64,000 bases of DNA from Limimaricola cinnabarinus (GTDB lineage Bacteria > Pseudomonadota > Alphaproteobacteria > Rhodobacterales > Rhodobacteraceae). Shown in pieces: positions 23,696-31,907 of the stretch (position 1 is the first letter of the stretch; every line of letters starts with the position of its first letter). Position numbers and translations under genes: made by a program. The DNA is taken from assembly GCF_002723615.1 (NCBI RefSeq), contig NZ_KZ304956.1, forward strand, positions 94,887 through 158,886, in the 5' to 3' direction. The notes below the pieces were generated by a model. That model searched no databases. It was given only the letters and a program-made list of their open reading frames with translations, and was not told the origin of the DNA.

Positions 23696-24286
23696 TCACG
23701 CAGCCGCCTTGACCTGAGGCTCCTCAAGGCTTCGGAAAGCTGCCCAGTGGCGGAACCGGCGCTGGTACCAGCGAAGCACGACGCGATCGAAGTCGCTGCC
23801 GTAAGTGTTCTGGCCGGCCCGGTTATGGGCGACCGCATTGACCGCGCACATCGCCGGCGGCTCGTCCGCGTAGATCATCGTCGCCTCGGCCGTAACTTCC
23901 TTGAGATCGCGGCCGCGCTCGAGATCAGCCATCAGCCAGAAGAAACGGCGCTTGAGCACGGCATGGGTCTGCATGCGACCGCTCATGTCCCAGACCAAGC
24001 TAGCACCGGACAGCGTGGCAATTGCCAGCCCGGCCAATTGTCCAACGATCTCATGACTGGCCCCGAAGGCCGCTACCGCGCCACTGCCCAAGAGCAGCAC
24101 AATGAACGTCGTCACGCGGCTGATGCGCCCGTACCAGTCCTCGCGATCCTCATGGTAGAGCGCGCTTCGCAGCAGCTCGAACCGCTGAAGGTCTACTTTG
24201 GCCGCGGGGGCTTGATCCCCGGAGGCATTCCTTTGGTCCCCGGTGGTAGCGCCGGCGGGCGGGGTGGTTTCGGTGGTTTCGCGCAT
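23696..24286 (-). CDS. two-helix membrane protein, SLATT-like
   Basis: From the ATG at 24286 (MRETTETTPPAGA) it codes for 196 residues; the frame is open further but lacks better starts. About 40 residues of soluble N terminus precede two membrane helices (FIVLLLGSGAVAAFG and LAGLAIATLSGASLVW), and a basic/acidic cytosolic C-terminal domain follows. Two adjacent helices flanked by charged Arg/Trp-rich helices are the layout of SLATT domains, which form pores in nucleotide-signalled immune systems. It is opposite in direction to the surrounding genes. No nucleotidyltransferase is next to it, so SLATT is a suggestion only. Confidence 0.5.
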   Translation of the reverse strand: MRETTETTPPAGATTGDQRNASGDQAPAAKVDLQRFELLRSALYHEDREDWYGRISRVTTFIVLLLGSGAVAAFGASHEIVGQLAGLAIATLSGASLVWDMSGRMQTHAVLKRRFFWLMADLERGRDLKEVTAEATMIYADEPPAMCAVNAVAHNRAGQNTYGSDFDRVVLRWYQRRFRHWAAFRSLEEPQVKAAA

Positions 24287-24434
24287 CTGCTCTCTCTCAT
24301 TCTGAACATGCCTCCTGCAGTCCTGCAAAGCGTAGGGGGTGTGGCAGGTCGCGCGTTTGCGGCGTGCGGCCTGCACCTGACGTTAGCTGCGGCTCCTATG
24401 GCCCTCAACTGCAACCTTGCCGCGAGGACGCATG

Positions 24435-24704
24435 ATGGCTGAGCCCTGCCCCTGCACACCCTGCCTTTGCTTCAACGAGGTGGACCGCCTCGAAAACGGT
24501 ATCGAGCTGGCGCTCGAGACGCTGCAGTCGGGCCGCACGGATGAAGCCAAGGCCATGCTGGCCGACCTCGTTGACGGCACTGACCCCGAGGTCGCCGCCA
24601 TATGGGAAGCGCAGCGTCAGATGCTCATCCTGCAATGGCTGAGCATCTACGGCCCGCGCCAGCCCTTCCTCGAATGGGCGCATACGCGTCGGGGTGCGGC
24701 GTAA
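24435..24704 (+). CDS. small prophage protein, unknown function
   Basis: Codes for 89 residues from the ATG at 24435; GAGG is 7 bases upstream of this ATG and 4 upstream of the ATG at 24432. The N terminus has four Cys in a short space (CPCTPCLC), which could bind a metal. The rest is helical (VDRLENGIELALETL). Function unknown. It follows the minus-strand SLATT-like gene by 150 bp. Confidence 0.55.
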   Translation: MAEPCPCTPCLCFNEVDRLENGIELALETLQSGRTDEAKAMLADLVDGTDPEVAAIWEAQRQMLILQWLSIYGPRQPFLEWAHTRRGAA

Positions 24705-24766
24705 AGCATCACCGGATCAGACAAGCCCGCCCTCCCCTGACAGCCGGTGAGAAGAAGGAGTTTCAA

Positions 24767-25027
24767 ATGGCGAACGAACTGAAAATCTCGCTTGTTCTCG
24801 ATTGGCCGTCGAGGCGACGCCCCCTGCCGGGCACCATCCGAACAACGGTCCTGATGGCCGCAATCTCCTACGGCCCGGGCATGCTGATCGACAGCACCCC
24901 GCTTCAGGTCGTGGGCTCGATGCTATTCCCGCTCATGATCGCCCCGGTGATCGTGGCCCAGGGCCGCAAGGCTTTGGGCGTGGAAGAGGCGCGGATGAAG
25001 CTCATTGACAAGGGCACCCGGGCATGA
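24767..25027 (+). CDS. small prophage membrane protein
   Basis: Codes for 86 residues from an ATG preceded by AAGAAGGAG at 6 bases, a strong ribosome binding site; the longer frame upstream is ignored. One or two membrane segments are present (about 23-40, and VVGSMLFPLMIAPVIVA about 46-62). The next gene overlaps its stop. Function unknown. Confidence 0.65.
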   Translation: MANELKISLVLDWPSRRRPLPGTIRTTVLMAAISYGPGMLIDSTPLQVVGSMLFPLMIAPVIVAQGRKALGVEEARMKLIDKGTRA

Positions 25028-25140
25028 ACCGCAGGCGGATCGCACCCGGCACCAGCGTCTTTCTCGCCATCCCGATCGGGATCGGCCTGTGGCTGCTGAT
25101 CATCTGTGGCGTCGCAAAGCTGATCGAGGTGCTGTTCTAA
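25024..25140 (+). CDS. very small membrane protein (38 aa)
   Basis: ATG overlaps the previous stop (ATGA). It codes for 38 residues: a basic start MNRRRIAPGT, then a hydrophobic segment at about 11-31 (SVFLAIPIGIGLWLLIICGV) forming one membrane helix. It is flanked by coupled small genes, which favours real translation. Function unknown. Confidence 0.5.
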   Translation: MNRRRIAPGTSVFLAIPIGIGLWLLIICGVAKLIEVLF

Positions 25141-25308
25141 ATGCCCGCTATCCGCCGCCCCTCACCGATCGAAGCCCGCGCGGCGCGCATCGAGGCCGCG
25201 CTGCGGAAGGTCGAGCGCATCGCAGAGGCGCCAGGCGGCGAAGATTACATCCCCGTCATCAACCGGCTGCGCGACGAGCTCGACGCGGCTCAGAGGGCGA
25301 TTCATTGA
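25141..25308 (+). CDS. small helical protein (55 aa)
   Basis: ATG follows immediately after the previous stop. It codes for 55 residues, mostly a long helix with alternating charged residues (EARAARIEAALRKVERIAEA). It could be a coiled coil. It closes the run of small plus-strand genes; AT-richer sequence starts just after it. Function unknown. Confidence 0.5.
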   Translation: MPAIRRPSPIEARAARIEAALRKVERIAEAPGGEDYIPVINRLRDELDAAQRAIH

Positions 25309-25394
25309 TTAGAGCGCTAGCCTATTTCTTTCTTACTATTGCGGTGTTAGGTAGCAAACGCACCAAGCCCCGGAAGGGAGCGATGATTAAGGCA

Positions 25395-26255
25395 CTAGTC
25401 TTGTGTGTAGTCGCGGGAGGCTTTGTGCAGTTTGGAAACAGGGCCACTGCCCTCGTCAATAACCATCCCGGAGAAAAAGAAGGGCTGATCTATGGGACGA
25501 CCGAAGACATCGTGTCCCTTGATGGCCCCGGCAATGTGCAAAATCGGCTTCTTTTGCTCATCGGCTACCGCTCTAAAGATTGTCGGATCACGGCGGCCGA
25601 ACGGAACGATAGGGGCCTCATAGCCTGCTTCCACATCCCCCACATCAACCATCCCCTCAGACTTCTCTCTATACAAGACCTCACCATTCTCCATTGCGGT
25701 AGAGGCTGCTTGGATTGCTACGCCCCTAGCCGGAGATTGGCCGGTATTTCGGATGGTGAGTTCAAGGCCGTACCCGCCGTCTGGGGGCAGGAATACTGCC
25801 CTAGCGTGAGTTGCGCTCAGGTAAGCCCGAGATTGCGCCTCGCCAATCTCTCTGGTGACGTTAACGGCAGCTTGCGCCGCTCGGTTAGCTTGGCGAGTGA
25901 GCCAGAGGGTATAAAGCAGGAGCGCAGTACCGATCCACACGGCAACTGTGGAATAGAACGCGTAATCCCGCATATCCAAGGTGGCGCGCTCGATAGACTG
26001 TGTGGCGGCGTTCATGCCCTGTTGGGCAGCAAGATCCGCTATCTCTCTCTCGCGGGCTTCTTGTTCGCTGCGTTGGCGGGTCTCGGTGGCGGCCTCATCG
26101 TCGATAATGTCAACCGGCAAAGGAATAGGCAGCACCTGGGCTGGGTTCTGCTCTTCGGGGGCGGTGTCGCTGGGATCGTTAGCTTGTTCTTGGGCCTGCC
26201 CTAGGCTGGCGACTAATCCAAATACAATCGCGATGATCCAACGGCTGACAGACAT
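25395..26255 (-). CDS. membrane-anchored protein with signal peptide, unknown cargo gene
   Basis: Codes for 286 residues. A signal peptide MSVSRWIIAIVFGLVASLGQ is followed by an acidic periplasmic part, a coiled coil (about 60-85), one membrane helix (AFYSTVAVWIGTALLLYTLW, about 100-118), then RQANRAAQAAVNVTREIGEA and a C-terminal beta-rich domain. The base composition is less GC-rich than most of the prophage, and the gene lies next to the integrase, the usual site of recently acquired cargo. Family known to me only as a widespread hypothetical in Rhodobacteraceae. Confidence 0.7.
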   Translation of the reverse strand: MSVSRWIIAIVFGLVASLGQAQEQANDPSDTAPEEQNPAQVLPIPLPVDIIDDEAATETRQRSEQEAREREIADLAAQQGMNAATQSIERATLDMRDYAFYSTVAVWIGTALLLYTLWLTRQANRAAQAAVNVTREIGEAQSRAYLSATHARAVFLPPDGGYGLELTIRNTGQSPARGVAIQAASTAMENGEVLYREKSEGMVDVGDVEAGYEAPIVPFGRRDPTIFRAVADEQKKPILHIAGAIKGHDVFGRPIDQPFFFSGMVIDEGSGPVSKLHKASRDYTQD

Positions 26256-26435
26256 TGCAAATTACGTCGCGCTGAGCCTTCCTCGGGAAAGCTTGCTGGC
26301 GACTTGACCTCTTTCTCACTGATTCCAATGTCTGCCAGCTTTTCAACAAGTTGGACCGAGAGCAACTGCTTCCGCTTGCACCGCATACTGTTGGACAGCA
26401 TCACCACGGCAGACCGCAGCATTTGCAGCGACAAC

Positions 26436-27692
26436 TCAGAGGGCAATCCGCTGAAGCGCATCCAGCTTCATCGGCAGGCCGCCACCGTCGCCGTAGCGCT
26501 GCCGGTTGAGGCTGTGACCGAGGATGTCACGGCGCACCCGCTCATCCACCCCCGCGATCAGCAGCCGATCCTCGACCGAATGCCGCAGGCCGTAGAGCGT
26601 GTGGCGCGGCGTCTCGGATAGGCCGTTCTCCCGCAGGTACTTGTTCACGGTCGCCGACAGGCCCGCCTTGTCGAGATACCGCGGGAAGCCCTCCGGGCAG
26701 CCGCGCATGGCCTCGAGCGAGACGCCAACGAGGGGCACGTCACGCTCAGAGACATCGTTCTTCAGCTGACGCCCCACGGGCCGCACCTGGACATGCGGGA
26801 TGTTGCCCTCGAGCTGGATCCGGTCGCCGCCCAGGTTGGCAATCTCGCTCGGCCGCATGCCCGTGTTGACCATCACCAGAACGATCGCGCGCGCCTCGCT
26901 GTTCAACCCACCGAGGCCGGGGATGATCTTGTCGCGGATCCAGTCCACCGAGAAGGGCAGCCGCGTGTTCTGGCGCCCCGCCTTGATCGGCTCCGGGGTC
27001 GGAGGCACGAAGCCCAGGCGTTTGCGGGCGGCCACCAAGCGCAGCACCGCGCCGACATAGGTGAAGTCCTTGTTCGCCGAGGCGGGGATTACGTCGCCCT
27101 CCTCAACCTTGTCGATCCACCAGTCCCGGAAGTCCTGCATATCGTCGGGCGTCAGCCGCTCGAGCTCGACATCGCCGACGACGCCGATCAGGTTGCGGAT
27201 CGCCTTGATGTGCGGATTGCGCCAGCGCCGCAGCTGATCGGTCGACTTGCCCAGCGTCTTGTCGCGGGCGAGCGTCCAGTAGGCCTCGAGTGCGCGGCTG
27301 ATGGTCAGCGCCGGCGGGCGCACCGTACCGAGGAGCGCGGCCGCTTCCATCGCATCAGGCTCGCCCTTCACCTCAGAGATCGCTTCGACCCGATCAAGGA
27401 TCTCGGAGGTCGGCATCTTGGCCACCTCCTCAATCCGCCGGAAACGGAAGCCGCGCTGCTGTGCCAGGTCGCGGGCGGCTTGGTAGCGCGCCTCGGCATC
27501 GCCATCACGGCCGGCGAGCTTCGCCTCCCAGCCCTCGACCAGCTCGCCCCAGACGGCCGATTCCTTTTCGCGCGCCACGCTCTCGCTGTCAGTCGCCAGA
27601 CTGATGTTGAGGATCTCGCGAGGATCGACCGCGGCATAGCGCTTGGGTCGCCGCCGTCTCATGAACCAGGTAGTGCCGCGCAGATAGATCAT
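26436..27692 (-). CDS. int: tyrosine-type phage integrase
   Basis: From the ATG at 27692 (MIYLRGTTWFMRRRR) it codes for 418 residues. The N terminus (DUF6538-like) and SAM-like core-binding domain (about 130-230) are followed by the catalytic domain with Arg280 in GMRPSE, GLRH (Arg370, His371), LGHS with His393, and the nucleophile Tyr400 in RQRYGDGG. It ends the prophage at the tRNA-Ser side. It should integrate at the tRNA 3' end. Confidence 0.92.
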   Translation of the reverse strand: MIYLRGTTWFMRRRRPKRYAAVDPREILNISLATDSESVAREKESAVWGELVEGWEAKLAGRDGDAEARYQAARDLAQQRGFRFRRIEEVAKMPTSEILDRVEAISEVKGEPDAMEAAALLGTVRPPALTISRALEAYWTLARDKTLGKSTDQLRRWRNPHIKAIRNLIGVVGDVELERLTPDDMQDFRDWWIDKVEEGDVIPASANKDFTYVGAVLRLVAARKRLGFVPPTPEPIKAGRQNTRLPFSVDWIRDKIIPGLGGLNSEARAIVLVMVNTGMRPSEIANLGGDRIQLEGNIPHVQVRPVGRQLKNDVSERDVPLVGVSLEAMRGCPEGFPRYLDKAGLSATVNKYLRENGLSETPRHTLYGLRHSVEDRLLIAGVDERVRRDILGHSLNRQRYGDGGGLPMKLDALQRIAL

Positions 27693-27735
27693 GGGTACAG
27701 ATGCGCGGGTTTTGCGAGGCAGCACAAGGGGCCAT

Positions 27736-27768
27736 GTGCACCAAAAAGTGCACCAATTTGTGCATCAA
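27736..27768 (+). repeat. three direct repeats GTGCACCAA at 12-bp spacing (integrase arm-type sites)
   Basis: Copies start at 27736 (GTGCACCAA), 27748 (GTGCACCAA) and 27760 (GTGCATCAA), exactly 12 bp apart. They lie 44-76 bp upstream of the integrase start and 89 bp from the tRNA end. The regular spacing on one face of the helix suggests arm-type integrase binding or repression of int. Confidence 0.6.
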
Positions 27769-27856
27769 ATCAGGAAATCGAGAAAACGCTATTCGCGAGG
27801 CCCGGAGATTTACCGAACCTTTTCAGCGCCTTATGGGGATTTTACTGGATGAAAAG

Positions 27857-27946
27857 TGGCGGAGCGAGAGGGATTCGAACCCTCGAGACGGTTCCCCGCC
27901 TACACACTTTCCAGGCGTGCGCCTTCGACCACTCGGCCACCGCTCC
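27857..27946 (-). tRNA. tRNA-Ser (GGA)
   Basis: The 90-nt gene reads from 27946 leftward. The acceptor GGAGCG pairs with CGCTCC, the anticodon loop is CTGGAAAG with anticodon GGA, a long variable arm is present, the T arm contains GGTTCGAATCC, and 3' CCA is encoded. This is a class II tRNA, typical for Ser. The 3' end faces the prophage, so the attachment core probably lies in its last 30 bases; the other att site would be beyond base 1. Confidence 0.97.
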
Positions 27947-28073
27947 GTTGCGCGCTCAGTAGCCAAGCCGGGCGGGCTTTGCAAGGGCCGTCGCCGCGCT
28001 ATTTCGCGCGTCGATTGCTACCGGCCCGCTGCTCCCGCATAGTGAGGCGGCAACAGCCTGCGAGACACCCGAC

Positions 28074-29225
28074 TTGATCACCCGACCGCCCCAAGCGCCG
28101 CCCCGCCCCGCCCCAGAGAGACGCCGGCTCTCGCCGCGCGATCCGCACAGGGTGCAGGATGTGGCCCTGATCATCATCGCCTTCGCGGTGGTGCTGTTCT
28201 TGCTCGTGCAGGCGCGGTTCCTGCTGATCTCGCTGGTCACCGCCATCGTCATCTTCTCGCTGATGAGCGATGCGATCAGCTTCATCGCGCGGGCCCGCAT
28301 CGGCCCGCTCGCCATTCCCAACTGGCTCGCCTCGATCGCCGCCGTCGTCGCCATCGCCGCGGCGCTGCTGACGCTGACCTCGGTCGTGCTGGCGCAGATC
28401 AACACCGTGCTGCTGACCACGCTGAGCTATGCCGACCGCGCGCCGGAGGCGATCGCCCGGCTGTTCTCATGGCTGGGCGAGAACACCGAGGCGGCGGTGC
28501 TGAACTCGGTCCAGACGGTGGAGTTCGGCGGCTATATCCGCACGCTGGCCAGCCAGGCGGGCAACCTGATGCAGGGCACGGTGCTGGTCATCCTCTTCGT
28601 CGGCTTTCTCTTCGCCGAACGGGTCTGGTTCTCGACCAAGCTGGTGAATTTCGTGGGCGATCCGGTGCAGGCCGACCGGGTCGGCCGGATCATCGGCTCG
28701 ATCATCCGCCGGGTGAACCGCTACCTCGCGGTCAAGACGCTGGTCTCGCTGATGACCGGCGTCATGGTCTGGGCGCTGGCGGGGCTGTTCGGGCTCGATC
28801 TCGCGGTGGCGCTGGGCATCCTCACCTTCATGCTCAACTACATCCCCAATATCGGCTCGATCGTGGCGACCGCGATGGTGGCGCTGGTGGCCTATGTGCA
28901 GCTCGGCGATCCGGCGATGACCGGGGCGATCTTCGCCATCACCGGGGTGATCCAGTTCATCAACGGCAATGTGCTCGACCCGATGATGATGGGCCGGGCG
29001 CTCCGCCTGTCCTCCTTCGGGATCATCATCTCCCTCGCCTTCTGGGGCGCGGTCTGGGGCATTCCGGGGATGTTCCTGTCGGTGCCGATCACCGTGGCGG
29101 CGATGATCGTATGCTCGGAGATCCCGGCGCTGCGCCCGCTGGCGATCCTGCTGTCGCGCGAGGGGCTGCCCGAGCCCGAGACCGAGGCGCGCGAGACCGC
29201 CCCCCACGCCCGGGCGGCCGAATAG
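28074..29225 (+). CDS. AI-2E family transporter
   Basis: Starts at a TTG (MITRPPQAPPRP), 383 residues; start not certain. Several membrane helices are present: two N-terminal (ALIIIAFAVVLFLLVQAR, LASIAAVVAIAAALLTL), a long soluble middle, then a C-terminal hydrophobic block. The signature LNYIPNIGSIVATAMVALVAY with QFINGNVLDPMMMG is characteristic of the AI-2E/PerM family (PF01594). The substrate is not known; members act as exporters or Na/H antiporters. First gene of the chromosome beyond the tRNA. Confidence 0.92.
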   Translation: MITRPPQAPPRPAPERRRLSPRDPHRVQDVALIIIAFAVVLFLLVQARFLLISLVTAIVIFSLMSDAISFIARARIGPLAIPNWLASIAAVVAIAAALLTLTSVVLAQINTVLLTTLSYADRAPEAIARLFSWLGENTEAAVLNSVQTVEFGGYIRTLASQAGNLMQGTVLVILFVGFLFAERVWFSTKLVNFVGDPVQADRVGRIIGSIIRRVNRYLAVKTLVSLMTGVMVWALAGLFGLDLAVALGILTFMLNYIPNIGSIVATAMVALVAYVQLGDPAMTGAIFAITGVIQFINGNVLDPMMMGRALRLSSFGIIISLAFWGAVWGIPGMFLSVPITVAAMIVCSEIPALRPLAILLSREGLPEPETEARETAPHARAAE

Positions 29226-29252
29226 GCCAGCCGGGGGGAGGATGCGCGCGGC

Positions 29253-31907
29253 CTAGCTCTCGCTCTCGGCCTGCTCGTGCAGCGCCTCGGGGTTCTTCAG
29301 CCACAGATCCTGCTGCGGGAAGGGGATCTCGATCCCCTCGGCCTCGAAGCGCCGCGCGATGTCGTTGTTCATCTCGGACTGCACCGCGACGACGAAGTTG
29401 ATGTCGCGCAGGATCGCCCGGATCTCGAACTCCAGCCGCGAGGGGCCGAAGGCGCGGAACAGCACCGCCGGCGCCGGGTTGGCGAGCACGAGCGGATGAT
29501 CCTCCGCGATCTCCTGCAGGATCTCCTGCACCCGCACCAGATCGCTGCCATAGGCCACGCCCACCGGCACGATCACCCGGCCCACGGAATTGCCGCGGGT
29601 CCAGTTGGTCACCTGGTTCGAGACGAGATCGGCGTTGGGCACGATGACGTCGGTGCGGTCGAAGGTTTCGATCCGGGTCGAGCGGACCGAGATGTCGCGC
29701 ACATAGCCCGACTGCCCGCCCACCTCGATCCAGTCGCCCTCGCCTATCGGCCGCTCGATCAGCAGGATGATGCCCGAGACGAAGTTCGACACGATGTTCT
29801 GCAGGCCGAAACCGATGCCCACGGAGAGCGCACCAGCGACGATGGCGAGGTTCGACAGGTCGAGCCCGGCGGTGGTGATGGCGAGGATCGCCGCGGTGGT
29901 GATGCCGACATAGCCAAAACCCACCGCGACGGCGTTCTGCCCGCCGAGATCGAGCTTGGTGCGCGGCAGCACCACCGAGCGCAGCACCCGCTGCACCAGC
30001 CGCGTCAACGCATAGCCGATCACGAAGATCACCAGAAGCCACAGCAGGTCGGTGGGTTGCAGCCGGGTCTCGCCGAAGGAATAGCCCTCGCGGAAGCGGG
30101 TCCAGACCTCGGAGAGATCCTCGGGCCGCGCGCCCCAGATCAGCGCCAGCACCGGCAGCGTGGCAAGGATCAGGAACAGCCCGATCAGCACCGGCACCAG
30201 CGCGTCGCGCGCCAGATCCTCGGAGCCGGTGGCCACGGTCCACAGGTCGAAGACGAGCCTTTGCAGCAGCACCAGCACGCCGATCAGCATCATCGTCTTG
30301 ATCGCGGGGACCAAAAGCGCCTCCGACAGCGCGGCATAGCCCAGCGCCGAGAGGACCGGCGCGGCCACGGCCACGGCCATCGCCACCTTGCCCAGAAGCG
30401 ACAGGAGCCCCTGCCGGAAGCCGGTGGTGTCGCGCCGCGCGGCTTCGGGCTGCGGCGTCACCGGGGCGGTGGCGGGCGCGCCGTCATGCGTCACCCCCGC
30501 CAGCGTCCGGCCCAGGATGAACAAAGGCACCGCCACCAGAAGCTGCAGCGGGAACAGGAGCGCCGTCTCGGCGCCGTCGGGCGCGTCGGCGCTGGCGATC
30601 ACCGCCTGCGACAGCTGCATCAGCGCGATGGCCCAGCCCAGCAGCATCACCTGCCGCCGGGCGCGGACTTGCCGCGCGGGCGCGATCCCGGCGATCGGCT
30701 GCGCCGCCTCGGGGCCGAAGAACTGCCCCGCCAGCCAGCGCGCCAGCAGCACCGCGAGCCCGGCCATCGGCAGCGCCATCAGCACCGCCCCGGCCCGCGG
30801 CCCGTCCATTCCCGCAAGATCGAAGGCCCGCCCGATCAGCACCAGACCCGCGAAGGGCAGCGCCACCTGCCCCAGCGAGACGCCGAAGGCCATCGCGCGC
30901 GAGCCGCGCCTGTCGGCTTCGAGAATGCGGCGGCGCAGGCGGCGGGCCCAGAGACCGGCGCGCATCAAAAGCCCGCCCGCCAGCCCCAGCAGCAGCGCCT
31001 CGGCCAGGACCGGCCCGAGCGCGGCGCGCGCGGCGGGCGAGGTCCAGCCTCGCCAGAGCTCGGCGCGCAGCGCCTCGGCGCGCTCATACATCACCACGAG
31101 AGCGCCGGGCCACAGGCCGGGATTGAGCGGCGAGACGCCGCGATCGCCCAGCGCCCGCCCGCGCCGTTCGCGGATCAACCGGTCGATCTCGCGGATCAGC
31201 CCGTCGGCATGGGCATAGGCCTCGTCGGCCAGCCGCACCGGGGCGCGCAGCTGCATCAGCCGCTCGGTGAGCGCCGCGCGCCGCTCGGCGATCGAGGCAT
31301 CCTCGCCGCCGCTTTCGGGCGCGGCGCCCAGCGCGGTGAGCTGCGCCTCGACGGTGCCGATGCGGCTGCCATTCGCGCCGCGCGCCTGCTGGAACCTGTC
31401 GCGCCAGACCACCAGATCGCCGCGCAGCCGTTGCAGCGCGAAATCCGAGCCCTGCCCGCGCTGCGACAGCGCCTCGCTGCGCGCCGCCGTGCGCTCCCAG
31501 CTTTCCCAGTTCACGCCGTCTTCGGCCAGCACCGCCGCAAGCGGGCCGGTGCCGGGCAGCGCCGTGTCGGCCGCGGCATAGGCCGTGGCGGGGGTCAGGG
31601 TCGTTTCGGCTTCGCCGGGTTCGTCTTCGCCGGCCGCCTCGTTTCCGGCGGCCTCGCCCTCATCGGGCAGGACCACCTCGGGGCTCAGCGCCTCCTCGAC
31701 GCTGGCGGCGGGCGCATCGGAGGGGACGGGGTCGGGCGCGGCCTGCTCTTCGGCCGCCTCGGGTTCGGCGGTGCCGAACAGCCCGCCCGTCACGGGCGCG
31801 ATGCCTTGAGCCATGACGGGCCCCGCCACCAGCGCGCACCAAAGCGACAGCAGCAGCGCGGCCACGAGACGCGGCCCCGCCGGAGCCGCCGAAAGGCGGG
31901 CGCTCAT
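29253..31907 (-). CDS. large MscS-type mechanosensitive channel (DUF3772)
   Basis: From the ATG at 31907 (MSARLSAAPAGPRLV) it codes for 884 residues. It starts with a signal peptide, then an acidic linker and a periplasmic DUF3772-type domain, about ten membrane helices, and the MscS pore/cytosolic domain with NLAIVAGALSVGIGFGLQNI, FVSGIILLIERPI and a beta/alpha-beta C terminus. The pore helix and following LIERPIGEGDWIEV are classic. It protects against osmotic downshock. It overlaps cysK by 4 bases (ATGA). Confidence 0.93.
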   Translation of the reverse strand: MSARLSAAPAGPRLVAALLLSLWCALVAGPVMAQGIAPVTGGLFGTAEPEAAEEQAAPDPVPSDAPAASVEEALSPEVVLPDEGEAAGNEAAGEDEPGEAETTLTPATAYAAADTALPGTGPLAAVLAEDGVNWESWERTAARSEALSQRGQGSDFALQRLRGDLVVWRDRFQQARGANGSRIGTVEAQLTALGAAPESGGEDASIAERRAALTERLMQLRAPVRLADEAYAHADGLIREIDRLIRERRGRALGDRGVSPLNPGLWPGALVVMYERAEALRAELWRGWTSPAARAALGPVLAEALLLGLAGGLLMRAGLWARRLRRRILEADRRGSRAMAFGVSLGQVALPFAGLVLIGRAFDLAGMDGPRAGAVLMALPMAGLAVLLARWLAGQFFGPEAAQPIAGIAPARQVRARRQVMLLGWAIALMQLSQAVIASADAPDGAETALLFPLQLLVAVPLFILGRTLAGVTHDGAPATAPVTPQPEAARRDTTGFRQGLLSLLGKVAMAVAVAAPVLSALGYAALSEALLVPAIKTMMLIGVLVLLQRLVFDLWTVATGSEDLARDALVPVLIGLFLILATLPVLALIWGARPEDLSEVWTRFREGYSFGETRLQPTDLLWLLVIFVIGYALTRLVQRVLRSVVLPRTKLDLGGQNAVAVGFGYVGITTAAILAITTAGLDLSNLAIVAGALSVGIGFGLQNIVSNFVSGIILLIERPIGEGDWIEVGGQSGYVRDISVRSTRIETFDRTDVIVPNADLVSNQVTNWTRGNSVGRVIVPVGVAYGSDLVRVQEILQEIAEDHPLVLANPAPAVLFRAFGPSRLEFEIRAILRDINFVVAVQSEMNNDIARRFEAEGIEIPFPQQDLWLKNPEALHEQAESES

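Noticed and set aside
26213..26461. 82-codon minus-strand frame between the integrase and the cargo gene
   Set aside because: It starts inside the integrase end and runs past the start of the 25395-26255 gene. No ribosome site or family features; could be a small real gene but I cannot support it.
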